Assembly (NCBI GenBank): GCA_963740525.1
Contig: CAVUEG010000006.1
Span: forward strand, 1,426,001-1,490,000
Reading direction: 5' to 3'
Origin: CAVUEG01 sp963740525
Lineage (GTDB): Bacteria > Actinomycetota > Actinomycetes > Propionibacteriales > Nocardioidaceae
DNA: 64,000 nucleotides
The position numbers and the translations under genes are program-made. Shown here piece after piece: positions 18,549 to 26,138 of this stretch. The notes beneath the pieces are model-generated. The model made no database searches and had not been told where the DNA came from. It saw only the letters and a program-made list of their open reading frames with translations. How positions within the stretch are numbered: position 1 is the first letter of the stretch; each line of letters begins with the position of its first letter.

Positions 18549-18640
18549 CCGGCGCGGCCATCTGGGCTGCGCTCGCAACAGGTCTCGCCAGGCCCAGCCG
18601 GACGCCGACGTGCTTGGAGGTCTGCAGCTATCGTTCGATC

Positions 18641-19330
18641 GTGTCGATGCGCGTGGTCTCCCTTCGCCGCTACCCGGTCAAGTCGATGGCGGGGGAGTCT
18701 CTCGAAAGTGCAATGCTCGACGGCCGGGGCGTCGAGGGTGATCGGTGGTACGCCGTCGAGGATGCGGACGGTCATTTCGCGTCCGGCAAGACCACTCGGC
18801 GCTTCCGCCGCCGGGACCAGGTCTTCTCCTACGCAGCCGCGACGAACCCCTCCGGAGACATCATCGTCACGGGAGGGCGCGGACGGTGGACGGTCGGAGA
18901 TCCGGCACTCGACGAAGAACTGAGTCGTGCGATGGGGGTCGACGTACGGGTCACTCCCGAGGGGGACGTACCGCACCAGGACATGGGGTCTGTGTCCGTG
19001 ATCGGCACTGCGACGTTGGACTGGTGCGCGGCACGATGGGGCGTGAATGCGGATCCGCGAAGGCTGCGGGCGAACATCGTGTTCTCTTCCGATGAGCCCT
19101 TTGTCGAGGAGACCTGGGTCGGTCGCACCGTCGCCTGTGCTGGAGCAAGGCTGCGAGTGGTCGAGCGAGTGCCGCGCTGCCGCATGATCGACATCGACCA
19201 GGACGGTGCGACGGCGGGCGGACGGTTGCTGAAGCGTCTTGCCGCGGAGCGCGACACGTGTCTCGCCGTCTACGTCGACGTCGCTTCGGGTGGAGCCATC
19301 AACGTGGGTGACCGGCTGTCCGTCCTCTGA
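18641..19330 (+). CDS. MOSC domain-containing protein
   Basis: A 229-residue protein with the N-terminal MOSC beta-barrel (SLRRYPVKSMAGESLE; GVEGDRWYAVED) and the C-terminal MOSC domain, including RVPRCRMIDID where the conserved Cys binds molybdenum cofactor. MOSC proteins carry sulfur or reduce N-hydroxylated compounds. GTG 18641 is preferred over ATG 18647: TATCGT (18629-18634) lies 6 nt upstream, so translation probably begins at the first base of a leaderless message. It may interact with the same cofactor as the XdhC cluster at 7-11 kb, but there is no direct link. Confidence 0.85.
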   Translation: MSMRVVSLRRYPVKSMAGESLESAMLDGRGVEGDRWYAVEDADGHFASGKTTRRFRRRDQVFSYAAATNPSGDIIVTGGRGRWTVGDPALDEELSRAMGVDVRVTPEGDVPHQDMGSVSVIGTATLDWCAARWGVNADPRRLRANIVFSSDEPFVEETWVGRTVACAGARLRVVERVPRCRMIDIDQDGATAGGRLLKRLAAERDTCLAVYVDVASGGAINVGDRLSVL

Positions 19331-19445
19331 CCAGGCGTCTCCTGCCCCGGTGGGCGTGGGCGCTCGGATCGCGGGGATGAGGGGGCCGAGCTCGACGCGA
19401 GGCGGCTCGTTGCTGCGGCCGCGGCGGATTTGGTTGGATGCCCGC

Positions 19446-20108
19446 ATGGCGACTGCTCTCACCGCCCTCCGTTGGCTCGCGCTCGACCCGGCAGCCCAAG
19501 CCCGGTTCTGGGCGGAGGTCCTTGACCTTCCGGTGGAGGGAGAGGCGGTCGTCGCGCCCGGATTCTCGATCCGGTTCGTGGGCACCGACCGGCCGAAGAC
19601 GGTGCCGTCGCGAATCCATCTCGACCTCACCAGCAGCTCCCTGGAAGCTCAGCAGGCCCAGGTCGCGACCGCTCTTCGGCTTGGCGGGCAGCACGTCGAC
19701 ATCGGCCAGGACCCGTCCGAGGGCCACGTCGTGCTCGCAGATCCGGAGGGCAACGAGCTGTGCGTGATCGAGCCTGGCAATCGGTTCCTGGCCGACACGG
19801 GCCGCATCGGGGCAGTCAACTGCGACGGAACCCACGCCTTGGGGGTCTTCTGGAGCCGGGTGCTGGACTGGCCACTGGTGTGGGACGAGGGTGAGGAGAC
19901 CGCCATCCAGGCGCCCGACGGCGGATCGAAGTTCACCTGGAGCGGGCCGCCGTTGATGGCGCGCGACACGCCTGACCGGGTCAGCCTCCTCCTCGCCGCT
20001 CAAGGGCCAGAGGATCTCACGAGACTCGTCGACCTCGGGGCGACCGCGCTGGGTGGCGAACGGTTCCTGGACCCTGACGGCAACGAGTTCATCGTGACGT
20101 CCTCGTAG
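19446..20108 (+). CDS. VOC family (glyoxalase-like) protein, two modules
   Basis: A 220-residue protein made of two VOC halves: the first has ALRWLALDPAAQARFWAEVL and LADPEGNELCVI, the second FWSRVLDWPLVWDEG and LDPDGNEFIV. The Glu in each PEGNE/PDGNE motif would be a metal ligand. VOC folds include glyoxalases, dioxygenases and antibiotic-sequestering proteins, so no reaction can be assigned. A TTGGAT box sits 6 nt before the ATG; no Shine-Dalgarno. The preceding 115 bp hold nothing I can identify. Confidence 0.85.
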   Translation: MATALTALRWLALDPAAQARFWAEVLDLPVEGEAVVAPGFSIRFVGTDRPKTVPSRIHLDLTSSSLEAQQAQVATALRLGGQHVDIGQDPSEGHVVLADPEGNELCVIEPGNRFLADTGRIGAVNCDGTHALGVFWSRVLDWPLVWDEGEETAIQAPDGGSKFTWSGPPLMARDTPDRVSLLLAAQGPEDLTRLVDLGATALGGERFLDPDGNEFIVTSS

Positions 20109-20141
20109 GTCGCCGCTCGACGCGAGGGGTCAGCCACGTTC

Positions 20142-21824
20142 TCAGCCGAGCGGAGGGACTCCGTCGCCGACGTCCTCGGCATCGATGATCCGGTAGGCGT
20201 ACCCCTGCTCGGCCAGGAACCGCTGACGGTTCTGGGCGAAGTCGGCGTCGACGGTGTCGCGGGACACGATCGTGTAGAACCGCGCGGTGGTCGCGGTGCC
20301 GTCGGCCTGCGCCTGCTTGGGCCGCAGGAGACGCCCGAGCCGCTGCGCCTCCTCCTGGCGTGACCCGAACGAGCCCGAGACCTGGATCGCCACCGCGGCG
20401 GACGGCAGGTCGATCGAGAAGTTCGCGACCTTCGAGACGACCAGCAGGTCGAGCTCGCCGGTGCGGAACGCCTGGAACAGCCGCTCGCGCTCCTTGACCG
20501 AGGTCTCACCCTTGATCAGGGGCGCGTCGAGCTGGGCCGCGATCTCGTCGAGCTGGTCGATGTACTGGCCGATCACCAGGGTCGGCTCACCGGCGTGCTG
20601 CTTGACCAGCTTCTCCGCCAGCAGCGTCTTCGCGCGAGTGCACGCCGCGAGGCGGTACCGCTCCTCGGGCTCCGCGGTGGCGTAGGCGAACCGTTCGCCC
20701 TCGGGGAGCGTCACGCGGACCTCGACACAGTCGGCCGGCGCGATCCAGCCCTGGGCCTCGATGTCCTTCCACGGCGCGTCGTAGCGCTTCGGTCCGATCA
20801 GCGAGAACACGTCTCCCTCGCGGCCGTCCTCGCGGACCAACGTGGCGGTCAGCCCGATCCGGCGTCGCGCCTGGAGGTCGGCGGTCATCCGGAAGATCGG
20901 CGCCGGCAGCAGGTGCACCTCGTCGTACACGACCAGTCCCCAGTCGCGGGCGTCGAGCAGCTCGAGGTGGGTGTAGACGCCCTTCCGGCGGGTGGTCATC
21001 ACCTGGTACGTCGCGATGGTGACCGGGCGGATCTCCTTCTTGCTGCCGGAGTACTCCCCGATCTCGTCCTCGGTCAGCGACGTCCGGCGGACCAGCTCGT
21101 CCTTCCACTGCCGCGCCGAGACCGTGTTCGTGACGAGGATCAGCGTTGTCGCCTGGGCGTAGGCCATCGCGGCCGCCCCGACCAGGGTCTTGCCGGCGCC
21201 GCAGGGGAGGACCACCACTCCCGAACCGCCGTGCCAGAAGGACTCGGCGGCCTCGCGCTGGTAGTCGCGCAGCGTCCACGTGCTCTGGTCGAGCGCGATC
21301 GCGTGGGCCTCGCCGTCGACATACCCGGCGTAGTCCTCGGCCGGCCAGCCGAGCTTCAGCAGCGCCTGCTTGAGGTTGCCGCGCTCGGAGCCGTGCACCA
21401 CGACGGTGGCGTCGTCGAGACGAGCACCCACCATCCCGGCGACCTTCTTGGCACGCAGCACCTCCTCGAAGACCGGGCGGTCGTTGGAGGAGAGGACCAG
21501 CCCGTGGGTCGGATGCTTCTCCAGGCGAAGCCGGCCGTAGCGCGCCATCGTCTCGGCGACGTCGACCAGCAGGGCGTGCGGTACGGCGTAGCGGCTGTAC
21601 TCCAGCAGGGTGTTGATGACCTGCTCGGCGTCGTGGCCCGCCGCTCGTGCGTTCCACAGGCCCAGCGGTGTCAGGCGGTAGGTGTGCACGTGCTCGGGCG
21701 AGCGCTCGAGCTCGGCGAAGGGGGCGATCGCCTTGCGGCAGTCCTGCGCCCGCTCGTGCTCGATCTCGAGCAGCAGGGTCTTGTCGGACTGGACGATCAG
21801 GGGGCCGTCGGCCGGGTTGCTCAC
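20142..21824 (-). CDS. XPB/Ssl2-type DNA repair helicase
   Basis: A 560-residue superfamily 2 helicase close in architecture to mycobacterial XPB: N-terminal damage-recognition region, LRDYQREAAESF, Walker A PCGAGKT, motif II DEVH, motif III GLTATLVRED, and motifs V/VI SKVANFSIDLPSA and QEEAQRLGRLLRPK. XPB is a 3'-5' helicase used in repair. The GTG at 21824 overlaps the CGNR stop (GTGA), giving a two-gene operon. In mycobacteria it lies next to the Helicase_C_3 gene, here displaced to 26 kb. Confidence 0.93.
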   Translation of the reverse strand: MSNPADGPLIVQSDKTLLLEIEHERAQDCRKAIAPFAELERSPEHVHTYRLTPLGLWNARAAGHDAEQVINTLLEYSRYAVPHALLVDVAETMARYGRLRLEKHPTHGLVLSSNDRPVFEEVLRAKKVAGMVGARLDDATVVVHGSERGNLKQALLKLGWPAEDYAGYVDGEAHAIALDQSTWTLRDYQREAAESFWHGGSGVVVLPCGAGKTLVGAAAMAYAQATTLILVTNTVSARQWKDELVRRTSLTEDEIGEYSGSKKEIRPVTIATYQVMTTRRKGVYTHLELLDARDWGLVVYDEVHLLPAPIFRMTADLQARRRIGLTATLVREDGREGDVFSLIGPKRYDAPWKDIEAQGWIAPADCVEVRVTLPEGERFAYATAEPEERYRLAACTRAKTLLAEKLVKQHAGEPTLVIGQYIDQLDEIAAQLDAPLIKGETSVKERERLFQAFRTGELDLLVVSKVANFSIDLPSAAVAIQVSGSFGSRQEEAQRLGRLLRPKQAQADGTATTARFYTIVSRDTVDADFAQNRQRFLAEQGYAYRIIDAEDVGDGVPPLG

Positions 21825-22357
21825 GCGCTGGCCTCCTGCGCCTGGGCCTTCTGGCGGGCGCGGTAGGCCGCGACGTTGGCCCGCGACGAGCAGCGGTCCG
21901 AGCAGTAGCGGCGGGACTGGTTGGGGGAGGTGTCGACGTACACGTGCTCGCAGGGCGTCGCGTGGCACACGCCCAGCCGGGTGGCGCCCAGGTCGCAGAC
22001 CAGCGTGGACAGCCCCATCAGGGCCTCGGCCACGAGCAGCTCGGCGACGCTGGACCGCTTGTCCGCCACGTGCATGTGCCAGTTCCCGGCGTCGTGGCCG
22101 GCGATGTACGGCGTCACGGGGTGCTTGGCGAGCAAGGCGTTGAGCTGGTCGACGACCGCGCGTTCGTCACGCTCGTTGGACGCCTCGAACACCGGCCGCA
22201 GCTCCTTGGCGAAGCGGCGCAGGGCGGCCGCGTCGCGGTCGGCGACCTGGTCGTGCAGCCAGTCCCGGCCCTCGAGGAGCCGGACCAGGTCGCCGGCGCC
22301 GCCGAGGTCGGCGTTCACCAGTTCGGCCGCGCGCTCGGCGTAACGAACAAAGTCCAT
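21821..22357 (-). CDS. CGNR zinc-finger protein (ABATE domain)
   Basis: A 178-residue protein with an N-terminal ABATE domain and a C-terminal CGNR-type zinc finger: C in GVCHATPC, then VYVDTSPNQSRRYCSDRC. The canonical CGNR tetrad is replaced by CSSR, while the zinc cysteines remain. The family is thought to bind DNA as a stress regulator. TAATCT on the minus strand (22364-22369) is 6 nt before the ATG, so the message is probably leaderless. It is the first gene of an operon with the XPB helicase. Confidence 0.85.
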   Translation of the reverse strand: MDFVRYAERAAELVNADLGGAGDLVRLLEGRDWLHDQVADRDAAALRRFAKELRPVFEASNERDERAVVDQLNALLAKHPVTPYIAGHDAGNWHMHVADKRSSVAELLVAEALMGLSTLVCDLGATRLGVCHATPCEHVYVDTSPNQSRRYCSDRCSSRANVAAYRARQKAQAQEASA

Positions 22358-22424
22358 CCGTACAGATTACGCGGGAGCGGCAACCCGCCGCCGCAGCAGC
22401 GCTGACGCGACCGCCCTCGACCCT

Positions 22425-22841
22425 TCAGCAACAGGCTGTCGAGGCCTCCATCGGTGCCGACTCGCCGAACGTCTCGCTGTCGGCGAGCACGGTGTAGACC
22501 TCCCAGGGCTCCCCGTCGGGGACGCCCTCGACCCAGAACTTGTCCTGCGTCGCGTAGCAGCAGGTGGTGTCCCGCTGCTCGCTGGTGGCCAGGCCGTGGC
22601 CGGCGAGGCGCGAGAGCTCGGCCTCGACCTGGCCGGAGTCGGCGACCTCGATACCGAGGTGGTTGAGGCTTCCGCCACGACCCGGGTTCTGCAGCAGCAC
22701 GAGCTTGAGCGGGGGGTCGGCGACCGCGAAGTTGGCGTACCCGGGGCGCTGTTTCGCGGGCACGGTGTCGAAGAGCAACGAGTAGAACGCGACGGCCCGG
22801 TCGAGGTCGTCGACGTTGAGAGCGAGCTGCAGGCGGGACAT
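22425..22841 (-). CDS. ArsI/CadI family metalloenzyme (C-As lyase type)
   Basis: A 138-residue VOC-fold protein. Metal ligands matching ArsI are Q5, H61 and E114, and the vicinal cysteines C94-C95 in TTCCYAT are the arsenical-binding pair of C-As lyases; the protein ends in a further CC (137-138). ArsI splits the carbon-arsenic bond of trivalent organoarsenicals such as methylarsenite; CadI relatives were named for cadmium induction. AAGGAG lies 5 nt before the ATG. It is divergent from arsR across 85 bp holding a 9+9 bp palindrome. Confidence 0.9.
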   Translation of the reverse strand: MSRLQLALNVDDLDRAVAFYSLLFDTVPAKQRPGYANFAVADPPLKLVLLQNPGRGGSLNHLGIEVADSGQVEAELSRLAGHGLATSEQRDTTCCYATQDKFWVEGVPDGEPWEVYTVLADSETFGESAPMEASTACC

Positions 22842-22859
22842 GGTGACTCCTTCGCTAAG

Positions 22860-22879
22860 ACATCGACAGATGTCGATGT
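22860..22879. promoter_or_regulatory. ArsR operator 1 (inverted repeat)
   Basis: Perfect 9-bp arms ACATCGACA and TGTCGATGT separated by GA. The centre contains GACAGATGTC, whose exact complement occurs again at 22906-22915. It lies 18 bp upstream of the cadI-like start, so ArsR bound here would block that gene. Assignment to ArsR is inference from position. Confidence 0.7.
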
Positions 22880-22891
22880 GTGATGGTCAGG

Positions 22892-22920
22892 TTGCCCTAG
22901 TCATAGACATCTGTCAATAT
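22892..22920 (+). promoter_or_regulatory. arsR promoter with ArsR operator 2
   Basis: TTGCCC (22892-22897), 17 bp, then CAATAT (22915-22920) forms a promoter that ends 6 nt before the arsR ATG, implying a leaderless mRNA. The 10-mer GACATCTGTC (22906-22915) sits in the spacer and touches the -10 box. It is the same word as in operator 1 on the other strand, so one repressor can control both divergent units. Confidence 0.65.
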
Positions 22921-22926
22921 TCACGC

Positions 22927-23280
22927 ATGTCGAAGTCATTGGAGCTGACGGGTGTGCAGGCGGTTGCCTGCTGCTCCCCCCTGACCGGTGAGGCGATGTC
23001 GGTCGAGCAGGCCGAGCGGGTGGCTCCCCTGCTGAAGGCGCTCGCGGACCCCGTGCGGCTCCGGCTGCTGTCCCTGGTGGCCTCGCACGCCGATGCCGAG
23101 GCCTGCGTGTGCGACCTGACCGAGGCGTTCGACCTCTCGCAGCCCACGATCAGCCATCATCTCAAGGTGCTGCACGACAGCGGCCTGCTCGATAGGTCGA
23201 AGCGCGGAGTCTGGGTCTACTACCGGGTCCGCACCGAGTCCCTGGCCGACATCGCGGCGATGATCGGCGGGACCGCGTGA
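22927..23280 (+). CDS. arsR: ArsR/SmtB family metalloregulator
   Basis: A 117-residue winged-helix repressor: LADPVRLRLLSLV, then C60-V-C62 in ACVCDL at the start of the recognition region, and LSQPTISHHLKVL as the DNA-reading helix. C60 and C62, possibly with C15-C16 near the N-terminus, are the likely As(III) ligands. Bound metalloid releases DNA and induces the operon. It overlaps the aquaporin gene by 4 bp (GTGA), and that overlaps arsC in the same way, so all three are one transcript. Confidence 0.93.
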   Translation: MSKSLELTGVQAVACCSPLTGEAMSVEQAERVAPLLKALADPVRLRLLSLVASHADAEACVCDLTEAFDLSQPTISHHLKVLHDSGLLDRSKRGVWVYYRVRTESLADIAAMIGGTA

Positions 23281-23969
23281 CCCCGCCCCTCGTCCGCCGG
23301 TGCGTGGCCGAGCTGGTGGGCACCGCGTTCCTGGTGACCACCGTGGTCGGGTCCGGCATCGCCGCCTCGCGCCTGTCTCCCGACGACACCGGCCTGCAGC
23401 TGCTCGAGAACAGCCTCGCCACGGGTGCGGTGCTGGTGGCGCTGATCCTGGCCCTCCAGTCCGTGTCCGCAGCGTTCAACCCGGTCGTGACGCTGGCCGA
23501 CGCGGCCACCGGCCGGATGCCGTGGCGTGAGGTGCCGTCGCTCGTCGTCGCCCAGGTCGTCGGTGGCGTCCTCGGCGCGGTGGTGGCGAACCTGATGTTC
23601 GACCTGAGCGCCGTGACCTGGTCCACCAACGACCGCAGCTCGGGGGGCCACTGGCTCGGCGAGGTGGTCGCCACGCTGGGTCTGCTACTCGTCATCTTCG
23701 GCTCCGGGGCCGCCGGGAAGCACGAGAGCGTCGCCTACGCGGTCGGCGGCTACATCGCCGCGGCGTACTGGTTCACGAGCTCGACCAGCTTCGCCAACCC
23801 GGCCGTCACGCTCGGCCGGATGTTCTCCGACACCTTCGCCGGGATCGCACCCGCGGCCGTTCCAGGCTTCCTGCTCATGCAGCTCGTCGGTGCCGCACTG
23901 GCGGTCGGACTGGTCCGCGTGCTGCACCCTCGGGCCGAGGAGCCCGCCGACCGAGAGGCTCTGCCGTGA
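23277..23969 (+). CDS. MIP/aquaporin family channel in the ars operon
   Basis: A 230-residue protein with six membrane helices and two NPA-type half-helices: NPV in SAAFNPVVTLAD and NPA in SFANPAVTLGRM. It sits exactly where an arsenite efflux pump (ArsB or Acr3) would normally be. In Sinorhizobium meliloti AqpS, an aquaglyceroporin in an ars operon, lets As(III) made by ArsC flow out; this arrangement is equivalent. The first motif NPV, not NPA, is a feature of such members. Substrate As(OH)3 is inferred from context. Confidence 0.9.
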   Translation: MTPPLVRRCVAELVGTAFLVTTVVGSGIAASRLSPDDTGLQLLENSLATGAVLVALILALQSVSAAFNPVVTLADAATGRMPWREVPSLVVAQVVGGVLGAVVANLMFDLSAVTWSTNDRSSGGHWLGEVVATLGLLLVIFGSGAAGKHESVAYAVGGYIAAAYWFTSSTSFANPAVTLGRMFSDTFAGIAPAAVPGFLLMQLVGAALAVGLVRVLHPRAEEPADREALP

Positions 23970-24364
23970 CCCGCACCCCCACCGTCCTGTTCGTCTGCGT
24001 GCACAACGCCGGGCGCTCCCAGATGGCGGCGGGCTACCTGCGACACCTGGGCGGCGACCGGGTCATCGTGCTCTCGGCCGGCTCCCAGCCCGCCGGCCAG
24101 ATCAACCCCGTCGCCGTGGCCGCCATGGCAGAGGAGGGCATCGACATCGCCGGGAACCAGCCGCAGGTGCTCACCAGTGAGGCGGTGCAGGAGTCCGACG
24201 TGGTGGTCACCATGGGCTGTGGCGACGCCTGCCCGTTCTTCCCCGGCACCCGCTACGAGGACTGGGTGCTCGACGACCCGGCGGGCCAGGGGCTCGAGAC
24301 GGTGCGGCCGATCCGCGACGAGATCCGGCGTCGGGTGGTGTCCCTGCTCGCGACCCTGGTCTGA
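23966..24364 (+). CDS. arsC: Arsenate reductase, low-molecular-weight phosphatase type
   Basis: A 132-residue protein with the P-loop CVHNAGRS (C11, R17) and the redox pair C85 and C89 in MGCGDACPFFPG, plus the DWVLDDP acid loop. This is the thioredoxin- or mycothiol-linked ArsC class that reduces arsenate to arsenite. It is the last gene of arsR-aquaporin-arsC, each joined by a GTGA overlap. No arsenite pump follows; the next gene is an unrelated DUF885 gene with its own promoter. Confidence 0.94.
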   Translation: MTRTPTVLFVCVHNAGRSQMAAGYLRHLGGDRVIVLSAGSQPAGQINPVAVAAMAEEGIDIAGNQPQVLTSEAVQESDVVVTMGCGDACPFFPGTRYEDWVLDDPAGQGLETVRPIRDEIRRRVVSLLATLV

Positions 24365-24428
24365 CGGTTCGCAGGTACGAGCGCCGGGATCGCCCTTCAG
24401 TCCGGGACCGGGGGTTAGGGTGCCGAGC

Positions 24429-26112
24429 ATGACCTCTCTTGCCCCAGGCGAGACCAAGCCGGCCGCGGCCGCGATCGACGCCCTCGCAGCGGAGTTCTTC
24501 TCCCACCAGCTCGCCGTCGCGCCGACGAAGGCTCACCTGCTCTCCGACTACACGCACGCCGCCCGCTTCGAGGACCGCACGCGGGCCGCCGAGGACCGCG
24601 AGATCGCCGACCTGCGGGGGTTCGCAAGCCGGGCCGAGGCGATCGAGGAGGAGACCCTCGACGTCCAACAACGACTGACGCGGGCGGTGCTGATCTCGAC
24701 CGCGACGACCGAGGCCGGCGTGCTCGAAGCCAGGCTCAGCGAGCTCAGCGCCAACTCGATGTTCGGGCCCCAGGCGCAGCTGCCCCTGGTGCTGGGCATG
24801 CTCGCGGTCCCGAACCCCGAGGTCGCCGGGGCCATGGTCGGCAAGTTCGCCGGCATCGGGCTGCACTACGAGGCCCTCGCCCAACGTCACCGGGAGGGGG
24901 TGGCCGCGGGCAGGTGTCCGGTCGCCTTCTCCGTCATCGGCACGATCGAGCAGCTCGATGCCGTCCTCGCCAGGCCGGCGACCGACGACCCGATGCTCGC
25001 CGCGGTGTCACTGCCGGACGGGGTCGACGCGGATGCCTGGAAGGCCCAGATGCTCGAGGTCCTGGAGTCGTGCGTGCGACCCGCGATGACGACGTACCGG
25101 GACGTGCTGCGCGACGAGGTGCTCCCGCACGCTCGACCCGATGACCGGTGCGGACTCACCTGGCTGCCCGACGGAGACGACGCGTACGCCCGCACCCTGC
25201 GCTTCTACACGACGACCGACCGGACCGCGCTCGACATCCACGAGACCGGGGTGCGCCAGATCGAGTCCCTGGCCGCGGAGTACCGCGCCCTGGGGCCGGC
25301 CGTGGTCGGCACCGACGACCTGCACCAGATCTTCGAGGCGCTGCGCACCGACCCCGCGCTCCACATCAAGACCGCGGAGCAGCTGGTCGACGCGTCGGTC
25401 GCCGCGATGGCGAAGGCGCAGGCCGCAATGGGCGCCTGGTTCGAGGTGCTGCCGCAGGCGCCCTGCGCGGTCGAGGCCACGACCACCGGGGCGAAGGCGT
25501 TCTACTTCCCGCCGGCGCCGGACGGGAGCCGGGGCGGCACGTTCTTCATCAACGTCGCCGACCCCGAGTCCTGGGGGACGTTCGAGCTGGAGTCCCTGGC
25601 CTACCACGAGGGCATCCCCGGCCATCACCTGCAGCTGGCGATCGCGTCCGAGCTCGAGGGGATCCCCGAGTTCCGCAAGCACAACCACAACGCGGCGTAC
25701 GCCGAGGGTTGGGGCCTCTACACCGAGCGCCTGGCCGACGAGATGGGGCTGTACTCCTCGGCCGTCGACCGGATGGGCATGCTGTCGGCCGACTCCCTGC
25801 GAGCCTGCCGACTGGTGGTCGACACCGGCCTGCACGCCATGGGGTGGAGTCGTCAGCAGGCCGTCGACTACATGGTCGCGAACTCGCCGATGACCGAGGC
25901 GATCGTGCGCGCGGAGGTGGACCGCTACATCCTCTCGCCAGGACAGGCCACGTCCTACATGGTCGGTCGGCTCGAGATCCAGCGGATGCGCCGCGAGGCC
26001 GAGGAGCGCGGGAGGCTTCGAGATCAAGAAGTTCCACTCGGCGGTGCTGGACTCGGGGTCACTGCCCCTGGGCGTTCTCGACGAGGTCGTCCGCTCCCGC
26101 ATGGCCGTCTGA
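24429..26112 (+). pseudogene. DUF885 family protein, frameshifted near the C-terminus
   Basis: The main frame from ATG 24429 gives a DUF885 (metallopeptidase-like) protein: LESLAYHEGIPGHHLQ carries the HExxH-like zinc motif variant, followed by AYAEGWGLYTERLADE and PGQATSYMVGRLEIQ. At about 26010-26014 the frame breaks. The conserved end, GFEIKKFHSAVLDSGSLPL and LDEVVRSR, continues in the +1 frame to a stop at 26110-26112. The original frame would instead run through the next gene antisense to 26750 with no homology. One extra base (or two missing) explains it. TAGGGT at 24416-24421 is 7 nt before the ATG (leaderless). Confidence 0.8.
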
Positions 26113-26138
26113 CCGGCGCGGGTCAGCTCGGGGTCGGG

